Notes: a model not told the origin generated them from the sequence alone. Numbered from the stretch's first letter, positions 16,333-25,177 are shown. The stretch: DNA of 64,000 bases from Streptomyces djakartensis (GCF_014651075.1 NZ_BMWE01000001.1:1-64000), one strand, 5' to 3'. Made by a program: numbers and translations.

Positions 16333-17004
16333 TCACGCGTAAGCGGCGATGTCCTTCACCACGGCGAAGCCGAGCCCGTACGCGCTCATGCCCCTGCCGT
16401 ACGCCCCGACATGAACCCCGGCCGACGTGGACCCGGCGAGCACCCACCCGAACTCCGACTCCCGGTAGTGGAACTGCGTCGGCACCCCGTCCACCGGCAG
16501 CGACAGCGTCGACCAGTCGGACCCGTCGAGGTCGTCCGCCAGCACCCACGCCGTCTCCGTCTGCTGCTCCAGCCAGTCGTCCCGCAGCGAGTGGTCCATC
16601 TGCCCGGGCCATGTGCAGGACAGCAGTCCCACCCCGGCGAGCCACGCCGCCGAGGACACCGACGTCGCCTCCAGCAGCCCCGTGCCGTCCGCGGTGCGCC
16701 GCGGGGGACTCGCCGCCACGGTCACCACGACCGCGAACCTCTCCTTGGCCTCCTGCCCGGACCCGGCGGCATGGTCGCCCAGCACCGTGGGCTCGTCACC
16801 GTGCCCGATCGACCCGTGTTCCACGACCCCGTCGGCCGTCGTGCCGACCTGCATCAGCCAGCGCGGGCCGGAGAAGGCCTCGTCGAGGCCGTACCACGGG
16901 AAGCGCGCACGCAGGTAGCCGTCGATCGTGCGCCGGGCGGAGGGGACCTGTCGTCCGCTCTCCGCGGCCGGCGTCTGCGCGACTCCCCGACTCGTCGTCT
17001 CCAT
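16333..17004 (-). CDS. Conserved hypothetical protein
   Basis: A 223-aa protein that I do not recognise. It has no signal peptide or membrane helix. Notable features are TIDGYLRARFPWYGLDEAF near the N-terminus, a GQMDHSLRDDWLEQQ segment and a C-terminal FGWVLAGSTSAGVHVGAYG rich in Gly and aromatic residues. A good ribosome site (GAGGAGG) lies 13 bases before the ATG. It is the next gene downstream of tatB on the same strand, but 236 bp separate them. Confidence 0.7.
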   Translation of the reverse strand: METTSRGVAQTPAAESGRQVPSARRTIDGYLRARFPWYGLDEAFSGPRWLMQVGTTADGVVEHGSIGHGDEPTVLGDHAAGSGQEAKERFAVVVTVAASPPRRTADGTGLLEATSVSSAAWLAGVGLLSCTWPGQMDHSLRDDWLEQQTETAWVLADDLDGSDWSTLSLPVDGVPTQFHYRESEFGWVLAGSTSAGVHVGAYGRGMSAYGLGFAVVKDIAAYA

Positions 17005-17240
17005 GTGCCCGCACGCCTCCTCGCTCTAGTCGGACCGGAACGGCCCGCCCCCCTTCGGGCGGCGCTGCTTGTTCGCATACGGCTCGCCCACCAACTCGGC
17101 AGCATAGCCACACCGCTGCGAGCAGCAGGGAAATCGCCCGGCGCGTGGGCCGCACGGGCGCCTTGATCAGGCCGTACACAGCCCGACCGGAGTATGAAAC
17201 GCGTCACGCCCACCGGTGCGTACGCGCTGGCGGGAGTCGC

Positions 17241-17681
17241 TCAGGTGGCGTCCGCGTCGAACGGCGGACGGTCGTCCGGGTCCGTGGTCCCGGGCTTCTT
17301 CGTCATGTCGACCCGGGCACCGGAGGAGCCGGAGGACGACGCGGCGGACGTGTCGGAGTCACGGCCCTGGACGGCGTCGGTGACCTCCGCCATCTCCTTC
17401 TTCAGGTCGAAGCCGTTGCGGATCTCCTTGAGCCCCAGGTCCTCATTGTCCAGCTGCTTGCGGATGAAGGTCTTGGGATTGAGGTCCTCGAACTCGAAGT
17501 CCTTGAACTCCGGGCCCAGTTCCTCCCGGATGTCGTTCTTGGCGCTCTCCGAGAACTCACGGATCTTCCGGATGGTGCGCGACACGTCCTGGATGACCTT
17601 GGGGAGCTTGTCCGGACCGAAGACGAGCACGGCGAGGACGATGAGCGTCACCAGCTCGAGCGGTCCTATGTCATTGAACAC
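17241..17681 (-). CDS. tatB: Sec-independent protein translocase TatB
   Basis: A 146-aa protein with a single N-terminal helix (GPLELVTLIVLAVLVFGPDKLP, written here up to its FGPDKLP hinge) and a long amphipathic helix, then an acidic Ser-rich tail. TatB binds twin-arginine signal peptides together with TatC in the membrane. The GTG at 17681 has AAGGAG 9 bases upstream. Its place after htrA in the sigma factor cluster is conserved in actinobacteria and suggests coupling of envelope stress response to Tat export. Confidence 0.93.
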   Translation of the reverse strand: MFNDIGPLELVTLIVLAVLVFGPDKLPKVIQDVSRTIRKIREFSESAKNDIREELGPEFKDFEFEDLNPKTFIRKQLDNEDLGLKEIRNGFDLKKEMAEVTDAVQGRDSDTSAASSSGSSGARVDMTKKPGTTDPDDRPPFDADAT

Positions 17682-17874
17682 CTGAAGCTCCTTGCGATGT
17701 CCTCGGTCCTCGGCCCTCGGTGGTCATGCGGGTCTTGCCGTGGTCCGGGCCGGATCCACGGTACCCGGCGATCCTGTCCGACCGGTACCGTCCCGAGACC
17801 TCCGAGTGCGGGGAGTGGGAGCGCTTTCCTGAATGTCTGCCTTGTTCGTCCCTGTATGGACCGGACCGCACGGC

Positions 17875-19929
17875 TCAGCCGCCGGAGGACCCGAGGACGA
17901 GGGAGACCGTCCGTTCCTTGCCGCCTCGCTCCAGGACCAGTTCCAGCCGGTCGCCGGGGCGGTGGGCACGGGTCTTGACGATCAGTTCCTCACCGGAGTG
18001 GACGCGCTGCCCGTCGACCCGGGTGATGACGTCGCCCGCCTTGATACCGGCCTTGGCGCCCGGGCCGCCCCGGGTGACCGGCGGTCCGCCCTCGCTGCCC
18101 TCGGTGGCGACGCGGGCGCCGTCGCCCGTGTAGTCCATGTCCAGCGTGATGCCGATCACCGGGTGGGTGGCCTTGCCGGTGTTGATGAGCTCCTCGGCGA
18201 CGCGCTTGCCCTGGTTGATGGGTATGGCGAAGCCGAGGCCTATGGAGCCGGACTGGCCGCCCTCGGAGTCGGAGCCGCGGTCCGCCGAGCGGATGGCCGA
18301 GTTGATGCCGATGACCCGGGCCTGCGAGTCGAGCAGGGGCCCGCCGGAGTTGCCCGGGTTTATGGGCGCGTCGGTCTGGAGCGCGTCGACGTACGACACG
18401 TCGGAGCCGTCGCCCTTGTCCCCGCCCGCCGTGATGGGCCGCTGCTTGGCGCTGATGATGCCGGAGGTGACGGTTCCGGCCAGGTCGAAGGGGGCGCCGA
18501 TGGCGACGACCGGGTCGCCGACCTGGACGTTGTCCGAGTTGCCGAGGGGCAGGGGGGAGAGCCCGCGCACGCCCTTCACCTTCACGACGGCGAGGTCGTA
18601 GCCGCTGTCCCGGCCCACCAGTTCGGCCTGGGCGGTCTCCCCGCCGTTGAAGGTCACGGTGATCTCACCGGCTGATCCGGCCGGCCGCACGACGTGGTTG
18701 TTGGTGAGGATGTGACCGCGGGTGTCGAGCACGAAGCCGGTGCCGGTGCCCTGCTCCCCGGAGCCGCTCACGTGCAGGGTGACCACGCTGGGCAGGGCCC
18801 GTCCGGCGATCCCGGCCACGCTGTCCGCGTCCCGCCCGGCGGCCTCCTTGCCGGCCTGCGGCAACTCGATGGTGCCGACGCCGCCGTTCCTCTCCAGATA
18901 CGTCCCCGCCACCCCGCCGATGCCCCCGGACAGGAGCGCGAGCAGCACGGCGCCCCCGACGAGCGCCTTCCTGCCCCGCCTGCGGCGCTGCTCGGTGCTC
19001 AGCACACCGGCCCCGTTCTGCTGGAGAGGCCCCGCTCCTCCGGGGACCACCGGAGCGGCCCAGGGGTCGTAGCGCCGCCACGGGTCGGGCCCGGGGACGG
19101 GAGCCGCTGCGGCAGCGCCGGCTGCCAGCGCCTGACCCGGAGCCGGGGCGGGAACGCCCACTGCCGGGGCCTGCCCGGGGACCGCCGGGGCCTGCGCGGG
19201 AACGCCGGGTGCCTGGGCCATCGGAGCCTGGGCGGAAGCGCCGGGTGCCAGGGCCTGCCCGGGAACACCGGGAGCCTGAGCCATCGGAGCCTGGGCGGAA
19301 GCGCCGGGTGCCAGGGCCTGCCCGGGAACACCGGGAGCCGAGGCCGGAGCCTGCCCGGCAACGCCGGGAGCGGAGGCCGGAGCCTGGGCGGGAACGCCGG
19401 GTGCCTCGGCCGCCGAGGTATGGGCGGTGGGGGTGGGGGCCTCGGAGGACGGCACTGGCGGTGTGCCGCCGTGTGCAGCCGGGACGGGTGTGCCCGGCGG
19501 AGCCGGCTGCCCCGGTATCGCCCCGCCCTGCGCGCCCTGCGCTGGTGTCACCGCCGGATGCTGCACGGGCGGCGCGGGCGCCCAGGGGCCTGGCTGGCCG
19601 TAGGGCGGGGTGCTGTACGGGTCGGGGTCGTGCAGGGGTGTGGGGGCGCCCTCGGACGGCGTGGCCGACGCGGCCGGGACGCTGTCCTCCACGTCGGTGC
19701 CGTCACCGGCCACGACCGCGTCCGGCCGCCTCAGCTCGTAGTCGCCCGCGTCGTCCTGCCGAACCGCTGGCCGTGCCAGTTCGAAGTCCCCGTCGGGGCC
19801 GGGAGACCCCGCCGGGCTCACCCCCTGCCCCCGGACCTCGTCCGCGCCCGTTCCCTCCGGCGCCCCGGAAGGGTCCTGCGACCGAGGACGACTCCACCAC
19901 GTGGCTTTCGTGGGCTTCCCCTCGTCCAT
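17875..19929 (-). CDS. htrA: HtrA/DegP-like membrane-anchored serine protease with PDZ domain
   Basis: A 684-aa protein. Residues 1-310 are a Pro/Ala/Gly-rich cytoplasmic region with tandem repeats. One membrane helix follows (~318-345, KALVGGAVLLALLSGG). The extracytoplasmic trypsin-like domain has the triad His ~410 (LTNNHVV), Asp ~444 (YDLAVVKV), Ser ~526 (NPGNSGGPL), and a C-terminal PDZ domain (~590-675, VITRVDGQRVHSGEELIV). It degrades or refolds misfolded exported proteins during envelope stress. It sits between the anti-sigma gene and tatB on the same strand, as in M. tuberculosis. The long low-complexity region is more extensive than in most relatives. Confidence 0.94.
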   Translation of the reverse strand: MDEGKPTKATWWSRPRSQDPSGAPEGTGADEVRGQGVSPAGSPGPDGDFELARPAVRQDDAGDYELRRPDAVVAGDGTDVEDSVPAASATPSEGAPTPLHDPDPYSTPPYGQPGPWAPAPPVQHPAVTPAQGAQGGAIPGQPAPPGTPVPAAHGGTPPVPSSEAPTPTAHTSAAEAPGVPAQAPASAPGVAGQAPASAPGVPGQALAPGASAQAPMAQAPGVPGQALAPGASAQAPMAQAPGVPAQAPAVPGQAPAVGVPAPAPGQALAAGAAAAAPVPGPDPWRRYDPWAAPVVPGGAGPLQQNGAGVLSTEQRRRRGRKALVGGAVLLALLSGGIGGVAGTYLERNGGVGTIELPQAGKEAAGRDADSVAGIAGRALPSVVTLHVSGSGEQGTGTGFVLDTRGHILTNNHVVRPAGSAGEITVTFNGGETAQAELVGRDSGYDLAVVKVKGVRGLSPLPLGNSDNVQVGDPVVAIGAPFDLAGTVTSGIISAKQRPITAGGDKGDGSDVSYVDALQTDAPINPGNSGGPLLDSQARVIGINSAIRSADRGSDSEGGQSGSIGLGFAIPINQGKRVAEELINTGKATHPVIGITLDMDYTGDGARVATEGSEGGPPVTRGGPGAKAGIKAGDVITRVDGQRVHSGEELIVKTRAHRPGDRLELVLERGGKERTVSLVLGSSGG
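19217..19342 (-). repeat. Tandem 63-bp repeat inside htrA
   Basis: Bases 19217-19279 and 19280-19342 are almost identical, encoding two 21-residue units built around APGVPGQALAPGASAQAPMA. Shorter related AQAPGVP units flank them. The unit keeps the frame, so copy number can vary without disrupting the protease. Confidence 0.85.
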
Positions 19930-20058
19930 GCTCTCCCCACCGCCGCGGCACGGCTCGTCGGCGTGCCGCGGTTCGTCGAATCGGCGCCCGGCCCCACCTC
20001 GGCCGGGGCGCCACCCCCCGGATTCAATCAGGTTCGCGCGCCGCTGCGCAGAGGCCGG

Positions 20059-21066
20059 TCAGCGAGCCGTGCCGGAGGAGGGGGACGGGGAGGCGGACGC
20101 CGTCGGGTCCGGGAGGGGCACGGCGAGCAGGGGTGCCGTGATCTCCGGGATGGCGGACCACGAGGTCAGCGCGGCCGACGGGGCGGACTCCAGCGGGCGT
20201 ATCAGCGGGGACACGGCAGCGGCACCTGCCACCACCGGGGCGGTCAGCGCGTGCACGGCGTTGTGCTGTCCGGCAGGGTGCGGCGCACCCGGCAGCAGCG
20301 GCGCCGACACCCCGGTCGGGGCGACGGGGGTGTGGCCGAGCATGCTCTGGCCCCCTTGCAGCTGCCCGAGCAGCGCACCCGTACCGCGGCGCCGCTGGGA
20401 CTCGGGCTGCGTCGCGGTGCCCGTGCCCTGTGCGCGCGTCGGCGTCACATTGCTCCCCGTGCCGGAACCGCCGCGGGCCTCCGTGTCGGCCGGTGCACCG
20501 GTGGTGACACCGCCCAGCGCGATCGCGGCCAGGGACACCGCCCCGGCGGCGGCGAACGCGAACCGCAGCCGTGAGGAGGACCGGTCGGTCTCGGGCCGGC
20601 CGACGTCGTGGATACGGAATCCCCTGCCGCCGGCGGGCAGGCCTCGCTCGTGCGCGGGGGCCAGCGCTGCGATGTGCGGCCGGGACGGGGCGTACCCGAA
20701 CTCGAACCGCTCGCCGCGCTTCGTTCCGAAGGCACCGGACGTTCCGAGCCGTCCGGACAGTCCGCCGGGCAGTCGTCCCCCGCCCGGGGGCAGGCCGTCA
20801 CCGTCCGGGTCACCTCCCGCGGGTAGTCCCTGCAGGCGGGCCAGGAAGCTCTCGGACGGGGGCGGCGGGGCCGCCTCCGCGAAGACGCTCTTCAGCCGGC
20901 GCTGGGCGTCCACCTCCGCCTTGCACTTCGCGCAGGTGGCCACATGCGCCAGTACGCGCTCGCGCGCGTCATGACCGAGCTCTCCGTCCACCAGGGCGGA
21001 GAGTCGGTCTCCCAGGTGCTGCTCTGCGAGGTGTCCCTCGGACGACTTCGGCCGTGATCCGCTCAC
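20059..21066 (-). CDS. rseA: Zinc-binding anti-sigma factor (RseA-type), partner of the ECF sigma factor
   Basis: A 335-aa protein. The N-terminal ZAS domain has the H-x3-C-x2-C motif (HVATCAKC, residues ~40-48) after [19 protein letters not shown], which binds the sigma factor. A membrane helix at ~165-188 ([18 protein letters not shown]) follows, then a Pro/Ala/Thr-rich extracytoplasmic part. The GTG start overlaps the TGA stop of the sigma gene in a GTGA sequence (21063-21066), so the pair is translated with fixed stoichiometry. The name is by function and position; sequence similarity to M. tuberculosis RseA is confined to the ZAS domain. Confidence 0.88.
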   Translation of the reverse strand: MSGSRPKSSEGHLAEQHLGDRLSALVDGELGHDARERVLAHVATCAKCKAEVDAQRRLKSVFAEAAPPPPSESFLARLQGLPAGGDPDGDGLPPGGGRLPGGLSGRLGTSGAFGTKRGERFEFGYAPSRPHIAALAPAHERGLPAGGRGFRIHDVGRPETDRSSSRLRFAFAAAGAVSLAAIALGGVTTGAPADTEARGGSGTGSNVTPTRAQGTGTATQPESQRRRGTGALLGQLQGGQSMLGHTPVAPTGVSAPLLPGAPHPAGQHNAVHALTAPVVAGAAAVSPLIRPLESAPSAALTSWSAIPEITAPLLAVPLPDPTASASPSPSSGTAR

Positions 21067-21938
21067 GCGCTCGCGCCCCCTCCTCCCAAGGCGGGAACAC
21101 GCGGCACGAAGGAGCGGCGCTCGGCACGCGCCTCCGGTGAGCGGTGCGCGAGGGCCTTGCGCAGCTGGGAGCGGCCGCGGTGGATCCGCGAACGGACCGT
21201 GCCGAGCTTCACCCCGAGGGTCGCGGCGATCTCCTCGTACGACAGTCCTTCGATGTCGCAGAGCACGACCGCGGCACGGAACTCGGGGGCGAGGGTGTCG
21301 AGGGCCTGCTGGACGTCGGCGTCGAAGTGCGCGTCGTTGAAGACCTGCTGGGGCGTGGGCTCCTTGCTGGGCAGCCGCTCGGCCGCGTCCTCGCCGAGCG
21401 CGTCGAAACGGATGCGCTGCTTGCGGCGCACCATGTCCAGGAACAGGTTCGTGGTGATGCGGTGCAGCCAGCCCTCGAAGGTGCCCGGTGTGTAGGTCGA
21501 CAGGGAGCGGAAGACGCGGACGAAGACCTCCTGCGTGAGGTCCTCGGCGTCGTGCTGGTTGCCGGTCAGGCGGTAGGCGAGCCGGTAGACCCGGCCGCTG
21601 TGCGTGCTGACGATCTCCTCCCACGTGGGCGGAGTCCACGCCTGCCCGTCCGCGTCGGTGGTGAAGGTCGCGGTCTGGGCGTAGCCGGCGGCGTGGCCGT
21701 GGTCAGCGGTGTCGTTCACAGATGTCGGCCTACCCGCCGATCCGAAGAAGCGCCGGAGCACTCCTCCTCGATCCTCAGGCGCAGCCGCACCTCCCCTGTC
21801 AGCTCTGGTGGTGTCCAGTGGAGCCCCTACCATAGCCACCTCGCCCGTTAGGACCGGATAAGCGGTTTTACGAGAATTTGATCTGTGCTGGTACGCCTCG
21901 TACTGCTGCGTCGGCACTTGCTCGGTGTCCTGGTCCAC
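21063..21938 (-). CDS. sigE: ECF RNA polymerase sigma factor, SigE type
   Basis: A 291-aa ECF sigma factor. Region 2 (~110-180) reads [22 protein letters not shown], cut here at 20 residues as [20 protein letters not shown], and [20 protein letters not shown]. Region 4 (~205-265) reads [20 protein letters not shown] then [15 protein letters not shown]. These segments match the SigE of mycobacteria closely. The first ~100 residues are a long variable extension. The GTG at 21938 fits the ECF promoter upstream, giving a leader of about 38 bases; ATG 21833, with AGGTGG before it, is an alternative. It probably activates its own operon, htrA and other envelope-stress genes when released by the anti-sigma factor. 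Confidence 0.94.
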   Translation of the reverse strand: MDQDTEQVPTQQYEAYQHRSNSRKTAYPVLTGEVAMVGAPLDTTRADRGGAAAPEDRGGVLRRFFGSAGRPTSVNDTADHGHAAGYAQTATFTTDADGQAWTPPTWEEIVSTHSGRVYRLAYRLTGNQHDAEDLTQEVFVRVFRSLSTYTPGTFEGWLHRITTNLFLDMVRRKQRIRFDALGEDAAERLPSKEPTPQQVFNDAHFDADVQQALDTLAPEFRAAVVLCDIEGLSYEEIAATLGVKLGTVRSRIHRGRSQLRKALAHRSPEARAERRSFVPRVPALGGGGASA

Positions 21939-21982
21939 CGCCTGCCCCCCGTCACGACCGGCACCACTTGCTCATCCCTTTA

Positions 21983-22009
21983 AACGACCGGTCCCATCTG
22001 CGGGTTCCC
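21983..22009 (-). promoter_or_regulatory. ECF-type promoter upstream of the sigma factor gene
   Basis: On the minus strand a -35 GGGAACC (22009 down to 22003) and a -10 CGTT (21986 down to 21983) are separated by 16 bases. This fits the known ECF/SigE consensus (GGGAACY-N15/16-CGTT). The expected start site is near 21976. It indicates autoregulation. Confidence 0.75.
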
Positions 22010-22061
22010 GTGCCCAACGGATACAGTCACGCCCAGGCATTCACGGGGACAGGAGAGGGTC

Positions 22062-22694
22062 ATTACCGGCAACCGGCAGACGAGCTGGGCGTTCGCCGAC
22101 GCCTATGTCGCCGAGGACGACGCGCTGCGCTGGGCCCGTGACCGGGCCCGGGAGGCAGGGCTGCGCTCGGTGTCGCCCGGCACGGGCGCCACGCTGGGGT
22201 TGCTGGCCGCCTCCGTCGACGCGAAGGCCGTCGCGGAGATCGGGACCGGGTGCGGCGTCTCCGGGATCCACCTCCTGCACGGTATGCGGCCCGACGGTGT
22301 CCTGACCACCGTGGACTCCGAGCCGGAGCACCAGCAGTTCGCCCGCCAGGCCTTCCGCTTCTCCGGCTTCGCAAGCAACCGTGCACGTTTCATCCCGGGC
22401 CGGGCCCTGGACGTGCTGCCCCGGCTCGCGGACTCGGGCTACGACCTCGTGTTCTGTGACGGTGATCGGCTGGAGGTCATGGACTACCTCGCCGAATCGT
22501 TGCGGCTGCTGCGCCCCGGCGGGCTCGTCGTCTTCGAGGGCGCCTTCGCGAACGGCCGGACCGTGGATTCCGGTCCGCAGCCCACGGAGGTGCTGCGGCT
22601 GCGGGAGCTGCTACGCGCGGTGCGTGAGAGCCAGGAGCTGGTGCCGTCCCTGCTGCCGGTGGGCGACGGACTGCTGTGCGCGGTGAAGCGGTGA
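22062..22694 (+). CDS. SAM-dependent O-methyltransferase, apparent ATT start
   Basis: A 210-aa class I methyltransferase of the family found divergent from sigE in actinobacteria. Motif I reads VAEIGTGCGVSGIHLL, motif II TTVDSEPEHQQFARQAF, and YDLVFCDGD / LLRPGGLVVFEG complete the SAM fold. The substrate is unknown. The conserved N-terminus (TGNRQTSWAFADAYVAEDDA) is only reached from ATT at 22062, placed 6 bases after GGAG in AGGAGAGG (22051-22058). No ATG, GTG or TTG lies in frame nearby upstream. The first canonical start (GTG 22170) would lose 36 conserved residues. A terminator follows the stop. Confidence 0.87.
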   Translation: MTGNRQTSWAFADAYVAEDDALRWARDRAREAGLRSVSPGTGATLGLLAASVDAKAVAEIGTGCGVSGIHLLHGMRPDGVLTTVDSEPEHQQFARQAFRFSGFASNRARFIPGRALDVLPRLADSGYDLVFCDGDRLEVMDYLAESLRLLRPGGLVVFEGAFANGRTVDSGPQPTEVLRLRELLRAVRESQELVPSLLPVGDGLLCAVKR

Positions 22695-22758
22695 CCGGCC
22701 GGCATGTCTGAAGGCGCCGGCGCCGGGGCAGACGCGGGTCAGCGGTCGAGAGAACAGC

Positions 22759-22786
22759 GCCCCGGCACCTCAGGTGATGCCGGGGC
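22759..22786. terminator. Bidirectional terminator between convergent genes
   Basis: A perfect 9-bp stem GCCCCGGCA / TGCCGGGGC (22759-22767 with 22778-22786) and a 10-base loop lie between the methyltransferase and DUF3117 genes, which end toward each other. Confidence 0.75.
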
Positions 22787-22813
22787 AGCTGAAGGGGTAT
22801 GGTCGCTTGCGCG

Positions 22814-22981
22814 TCAGCCGACGACCTTCTTGAGGGCGTCGCCCAGCGCGTCGGCCTCGTCCGGGGTCAGCTCGACGACGAGCCGACCGCCGCCTTCGAG
22901 CGGAACGCGCATGACGATGCCCCGCCCCTCCTTGGTCACCTCGAGCGGGCCATCACCCGTCCGCGGCTTCATGGCCGCCAT
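22814..22981 (-). CDS. DUF3117 small conserved actinobacterial protein
   Basis: A 55-aa protein (MAAMKPRTGDGPLEVTKEGR at the start, then VMRVPLEGGGRLVVELTP and a helical end). It is found throughout actinobacteria near sigE, tag and glycogen genes, but its function is unknown. The ATG at 22981 has a GGGG-containing site upstream. A GATAAT -10-like box on the minus strand (23107 down to 23102) could start a leader of about 113 bases. Confidence 0.9.
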   Translation of the reverse strand: MAAMKPRTGDGPLEVTKEGRGIVMRVPLEGGGRLVVELTPDEADALGDALKKVVG

Positions 22982-23314
22982 GCTCGTTCCCCTTCCTGAA
23001 ACCCAGCTCATCGTCAAAGCCGACGGCCCCTGAGAAGGGCACACGTGCGGCCCTTGTGGCAGGACACGCGACACCGGCATCGAACACATTGCTTCCCAGC
23101 CATTATCCCGCATCTCAGGACCCGATGACCAACATCGGTCGGCATCGCTTGGGCAACGCACGCGAGCAAAACCACTCAATTCGGCGATGAGGCTGCGATA
23201 CTCCGCCACCGCGCACACATCCACCGAAGGGAAACGGACGGGTTTTGTTTGACGCAGGTCACACGTCCGGTCCGGTCCCCGCCCGCCGATCTCCGTCATG
23301 CTGTCCTGCAGGCG

Positions 23315-23336
23315 GGACGTACCGGCCGGTACGTCC
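23315..23336. promoter_or_regulatory. Perfect 22-bp palindrome before the enoyl-CoA hydratase gene (operator candidate)
   Basis: GGACGTACCGG is followed directly by its exact complement CCGGTACGTCC. The palindrome ends 28 bp before the ATG at 23365, in the position of a repressor site over the promoter or ribosome site. Its length and lack of a spacer fit TetR-family operators, which often control acyl-CoA genes. The rest of the 383-bp spacer (22982-23364) contains no gene that I can support. Confidence 0.65.
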
Positions 23337-23364
23337 TCGAGCCGCGACACGGAGGGGATACGTC

Positions 23365-24168
23365 ATGGCCGACACCGTGCTCTACGAGGTGAGTGACGGG
23401 CTCGCGACGATCACGCTGAACCGCCCGGAGGCGATGAACGCGCTGAACGTGGCGGCCAAGGTCGCCCTGCGGGAGGCGGTCGAGTCCGCTGCGGACGACA
23501 CCGCGGTGCGGGCGGTGCTGCTGACGGCGGCCGGGGAACGGGCGTTCTGCGTGGGACAGGACCTCAAGGAGCACATCGGGCTGCTGGCCCAGGACCGGGA
23601 GACCGGCTCGGGGCAGACCATGAGCACGGTCCGGGAGCACTACAACCCGATCGTGCGGGCGCTGGCCGGGGCGGCGAAGCCGGTCGTGGCCGCGGTGAAC
23701 GGAGTGGCGGCCGGGGCGGGCTTCGGCTTCGCGCTGGCGGCCGACTACCGGATCGTGGCGGACACGGCGGCGTTCAACACCTCCTTCGCCGGGGTGGCGC
23801 TGACCGCCGACTCGGGGATCTCCTGGACGCTGCCGAGGGTCGTCGGACCGGGCCGGGCCGCTGACCTGCTGCTCTTCCCGCGGAACATCGGCGCGCAGGA
23901 GGCGTACGAGCTGGGTATCGCGAATCGGCTGGTGCCGGCGGACGAGCTGCGGGCGGAGGCCGAGAAGGTGGCGCGGGCGCTGGCCGAGGGGCCGACGGTG
24001 GCGTATGCGGCCCTGAAGGAGTCGGTGGGCTTCGGGCTGACGCACTCCCTGGGGGAGACGCTGGAGAAGGAGGACGAGTTGCAGACCCGGGCCGGGTCCT
24101 CGGAGGACCACGCGATCGCGGTGCGCGCCTTCGTCGACAAGGAGAAGCCGAAGTACCTGGGGCGGTAG
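23365..24168 (+). CDS. Enoyl-CoA hydratase/isomerase (PaaG-like)
   Basis: A 267-aa crotonase-fold protein. The first oxyanion segment is ERAFCVGQDLKEH and the second GVAAGAGFGFALAADYRI. At the position of the second catalytic acid it has ADSGISWTLPRVVG, an Asp as in PaaG-type ring-opening or cis/trans isomerases rather than the Glu of classical hydratases. It acts on acyl-CoA thioesters in the cytoplasm; the native substrate is uncertain. GGAGGGGATACGTC precedes the ATG at 23365. A perfect palindrome just upstream suggests control by an acyl-CoA-responsive repressor. A long hairpin follows. Confidence 0.88.
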   Translation: MADTVLYEVSDGLATITLNRPEAMNALNVAAKVALREAVESAADDTAVRAVLLTAAGERAFCVGQDLKEHIGLLAQDRETGSGQTMSTVREHYNPIVRALAGAAKPVVAAVNGVAAGAGFGFALAADYRIVADTAAFNTSFAGVALTADSGISWTLPRVVGPGRAADLLLFPRNIGAQEAYELGIANRLVPADELRAEAEKVARALAEGPTVAYAALKESVGFGLTHSLGETLEKEDELQTRAGSSEDHAIAVRAFVDKEKPKYLGR

Positions 24169-24175
24169 CGCTGTC

Positions 24176-24225
24176 CCGGGACGCGTGCGGGGGCCGGTAC
24201 GCGGTTCCCCGCGCACGCGTCCCGG
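24176..24225 (+). terminator. Hairpin terminator after the enoyl-CoA hydratase gene
   Basis: A perfect 14-bp stem CCGGGACGCGTGCG / CGCACGCGTCCCGG (24176-24189 with 24212-24225), 7 bases after the stop. Confidence 0.75.
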
Positions 24226-24282
24226 CCGGGTCGGGCCGTCTGAGTAACCCAAGTTCAGAGCGCTGAGAAGCGGAGGCTGTTC

Positions 24283-24525
24283 ATGAAGAAGATCCCCGGC
24301 GAAAGCCGCGGGACGAGCCCGTTCGGGTCGCGGCTCGGAGGGCTGGGGCTGGGGGTGGTCTGGTTCGCCTTCCTCGCCGTTTCGGACCCGGCGCGTCCCC
24401 TGTGGTTGCGTATCGGCTACGGCGTGACCGCGCTCGTCTTCGCCGCGGGCATGACGGCCGAGCTGGTCATGACGGGCAAGCGCCGGCACGGGGCCGCCAA
24501 GGACCTCACCGACGAGCGCTCCTGA
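24283..24525 (+). CDS. Small two-helix membrane protein
   Basis: An 80-aa protein with two membrane segments (LGLGVVWFAFLAVSD and IGYGVTALVFAAGMTAELVM) and basic ends (GKRRHGAAKD). GAAGCGGAGGC precedes the ATG. I do not recognise a family function. It is convergent with tag. Confidence 0.7.
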   Translation: MKKIPGESRGTSPFGSRLGGLGLGVVWFAFLAVSDPARPLWLRIGYGVTALVFAAGMTAELVMTGKRRHGAAKDLTDERS

Positions 24526-24589
24526 GTGACGCCGGGCCGCGCCACCGGCGGGTTCCCCGCATGGACCCGAGCGGCCGGAGCCGGGACCT

Positions 24590-25177
24590 CTAGAAGGCGC
24601 CCCTGGCGACGCAGCTCTCCAAGTGGTCGTCGACCAGGCCGCACGCCTGCATCAGGGCATACGCCGTCGTCGGGCCGACGAAGCGCAGCCCCCGCTTCTT
24701 CAGTGCCTTCGACAGGGCCGTCGACTCGGGGGTCACGGGCGGTACGTCGGCCAGGGCCTTCGGGGCCGGACGGGCGGCCGGGTCGGGGGCGTGGGACCAG
24801 ATCAGGTTGTCCAGGTCGCCCGGGGCCCACTGGGCCAGCACGCGGGCGTTGGCGAGGGTCGCGTCGATCTTGGCGCGGTTGCGGATGATGCCGGTGTCGG
24901 CCAGGAGGCGCTCGCGGTCCGCGTCGGTGAACGCGGCCACGGACGCGATCTTGAAGTCGGCGAACGCGGCGCGGAAGCCGGGGCGGCGGCGCAGGATCGT
25001 GATCCAGGACAGCCCGGACTGGAAGGCCTCAAGGCTCAGGCGCTCGTAGAGCGCGTCGTCGCCGTGGACCGGGCGGCCCCACTCCTCGTCGTGGTACGTC
25101 AGGTACTCCGGGGCGGACAGGGCCCAGGGGCAGCGCAGTCCGCCGTCCGGACCGGCGAGCGCGGTGCCGTCACTCAC
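24590..25177 (-). CDS. tag: DNA-3-methyladenine glycosylase I
   Basis: A 195-aa Tag enzyme, which removes 3-methyladenine from alkylated DNA. It has the N-terminal RCPWA Cys, the YHDEEWGRPVHGDD box with the active-site Glu, FQSGLSWITILRRR, and the C-terminal DDHLESC His/Cys pair. Together with the N-terminal Cys and His these form the family zinc site. The GTG start overlaps the preceding DivIVA-domain gene in a GTGA sequence, so the two are translationally coupled. Tag is next to a DivIVA-domain gene and folP2 in mycobacteria too. Confidence 0.94.
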   Translation of the reverse strand: MSDGTALAGPDGGLRCPWALSAPEYLTYHDEEWGRPVHGDDALYERLSLEAFQSGLSWITILRRRPGFRAAFADFKIASVAAFTDADRERLLADTGIIRNRAKIDATLANARVLAQWAPGDLDNLIWSHAPDPAARPAPKALADVPPVTPESTALSKALKKRGLRFVGPTTAYALMQACGLVDDHLESCVARGAF

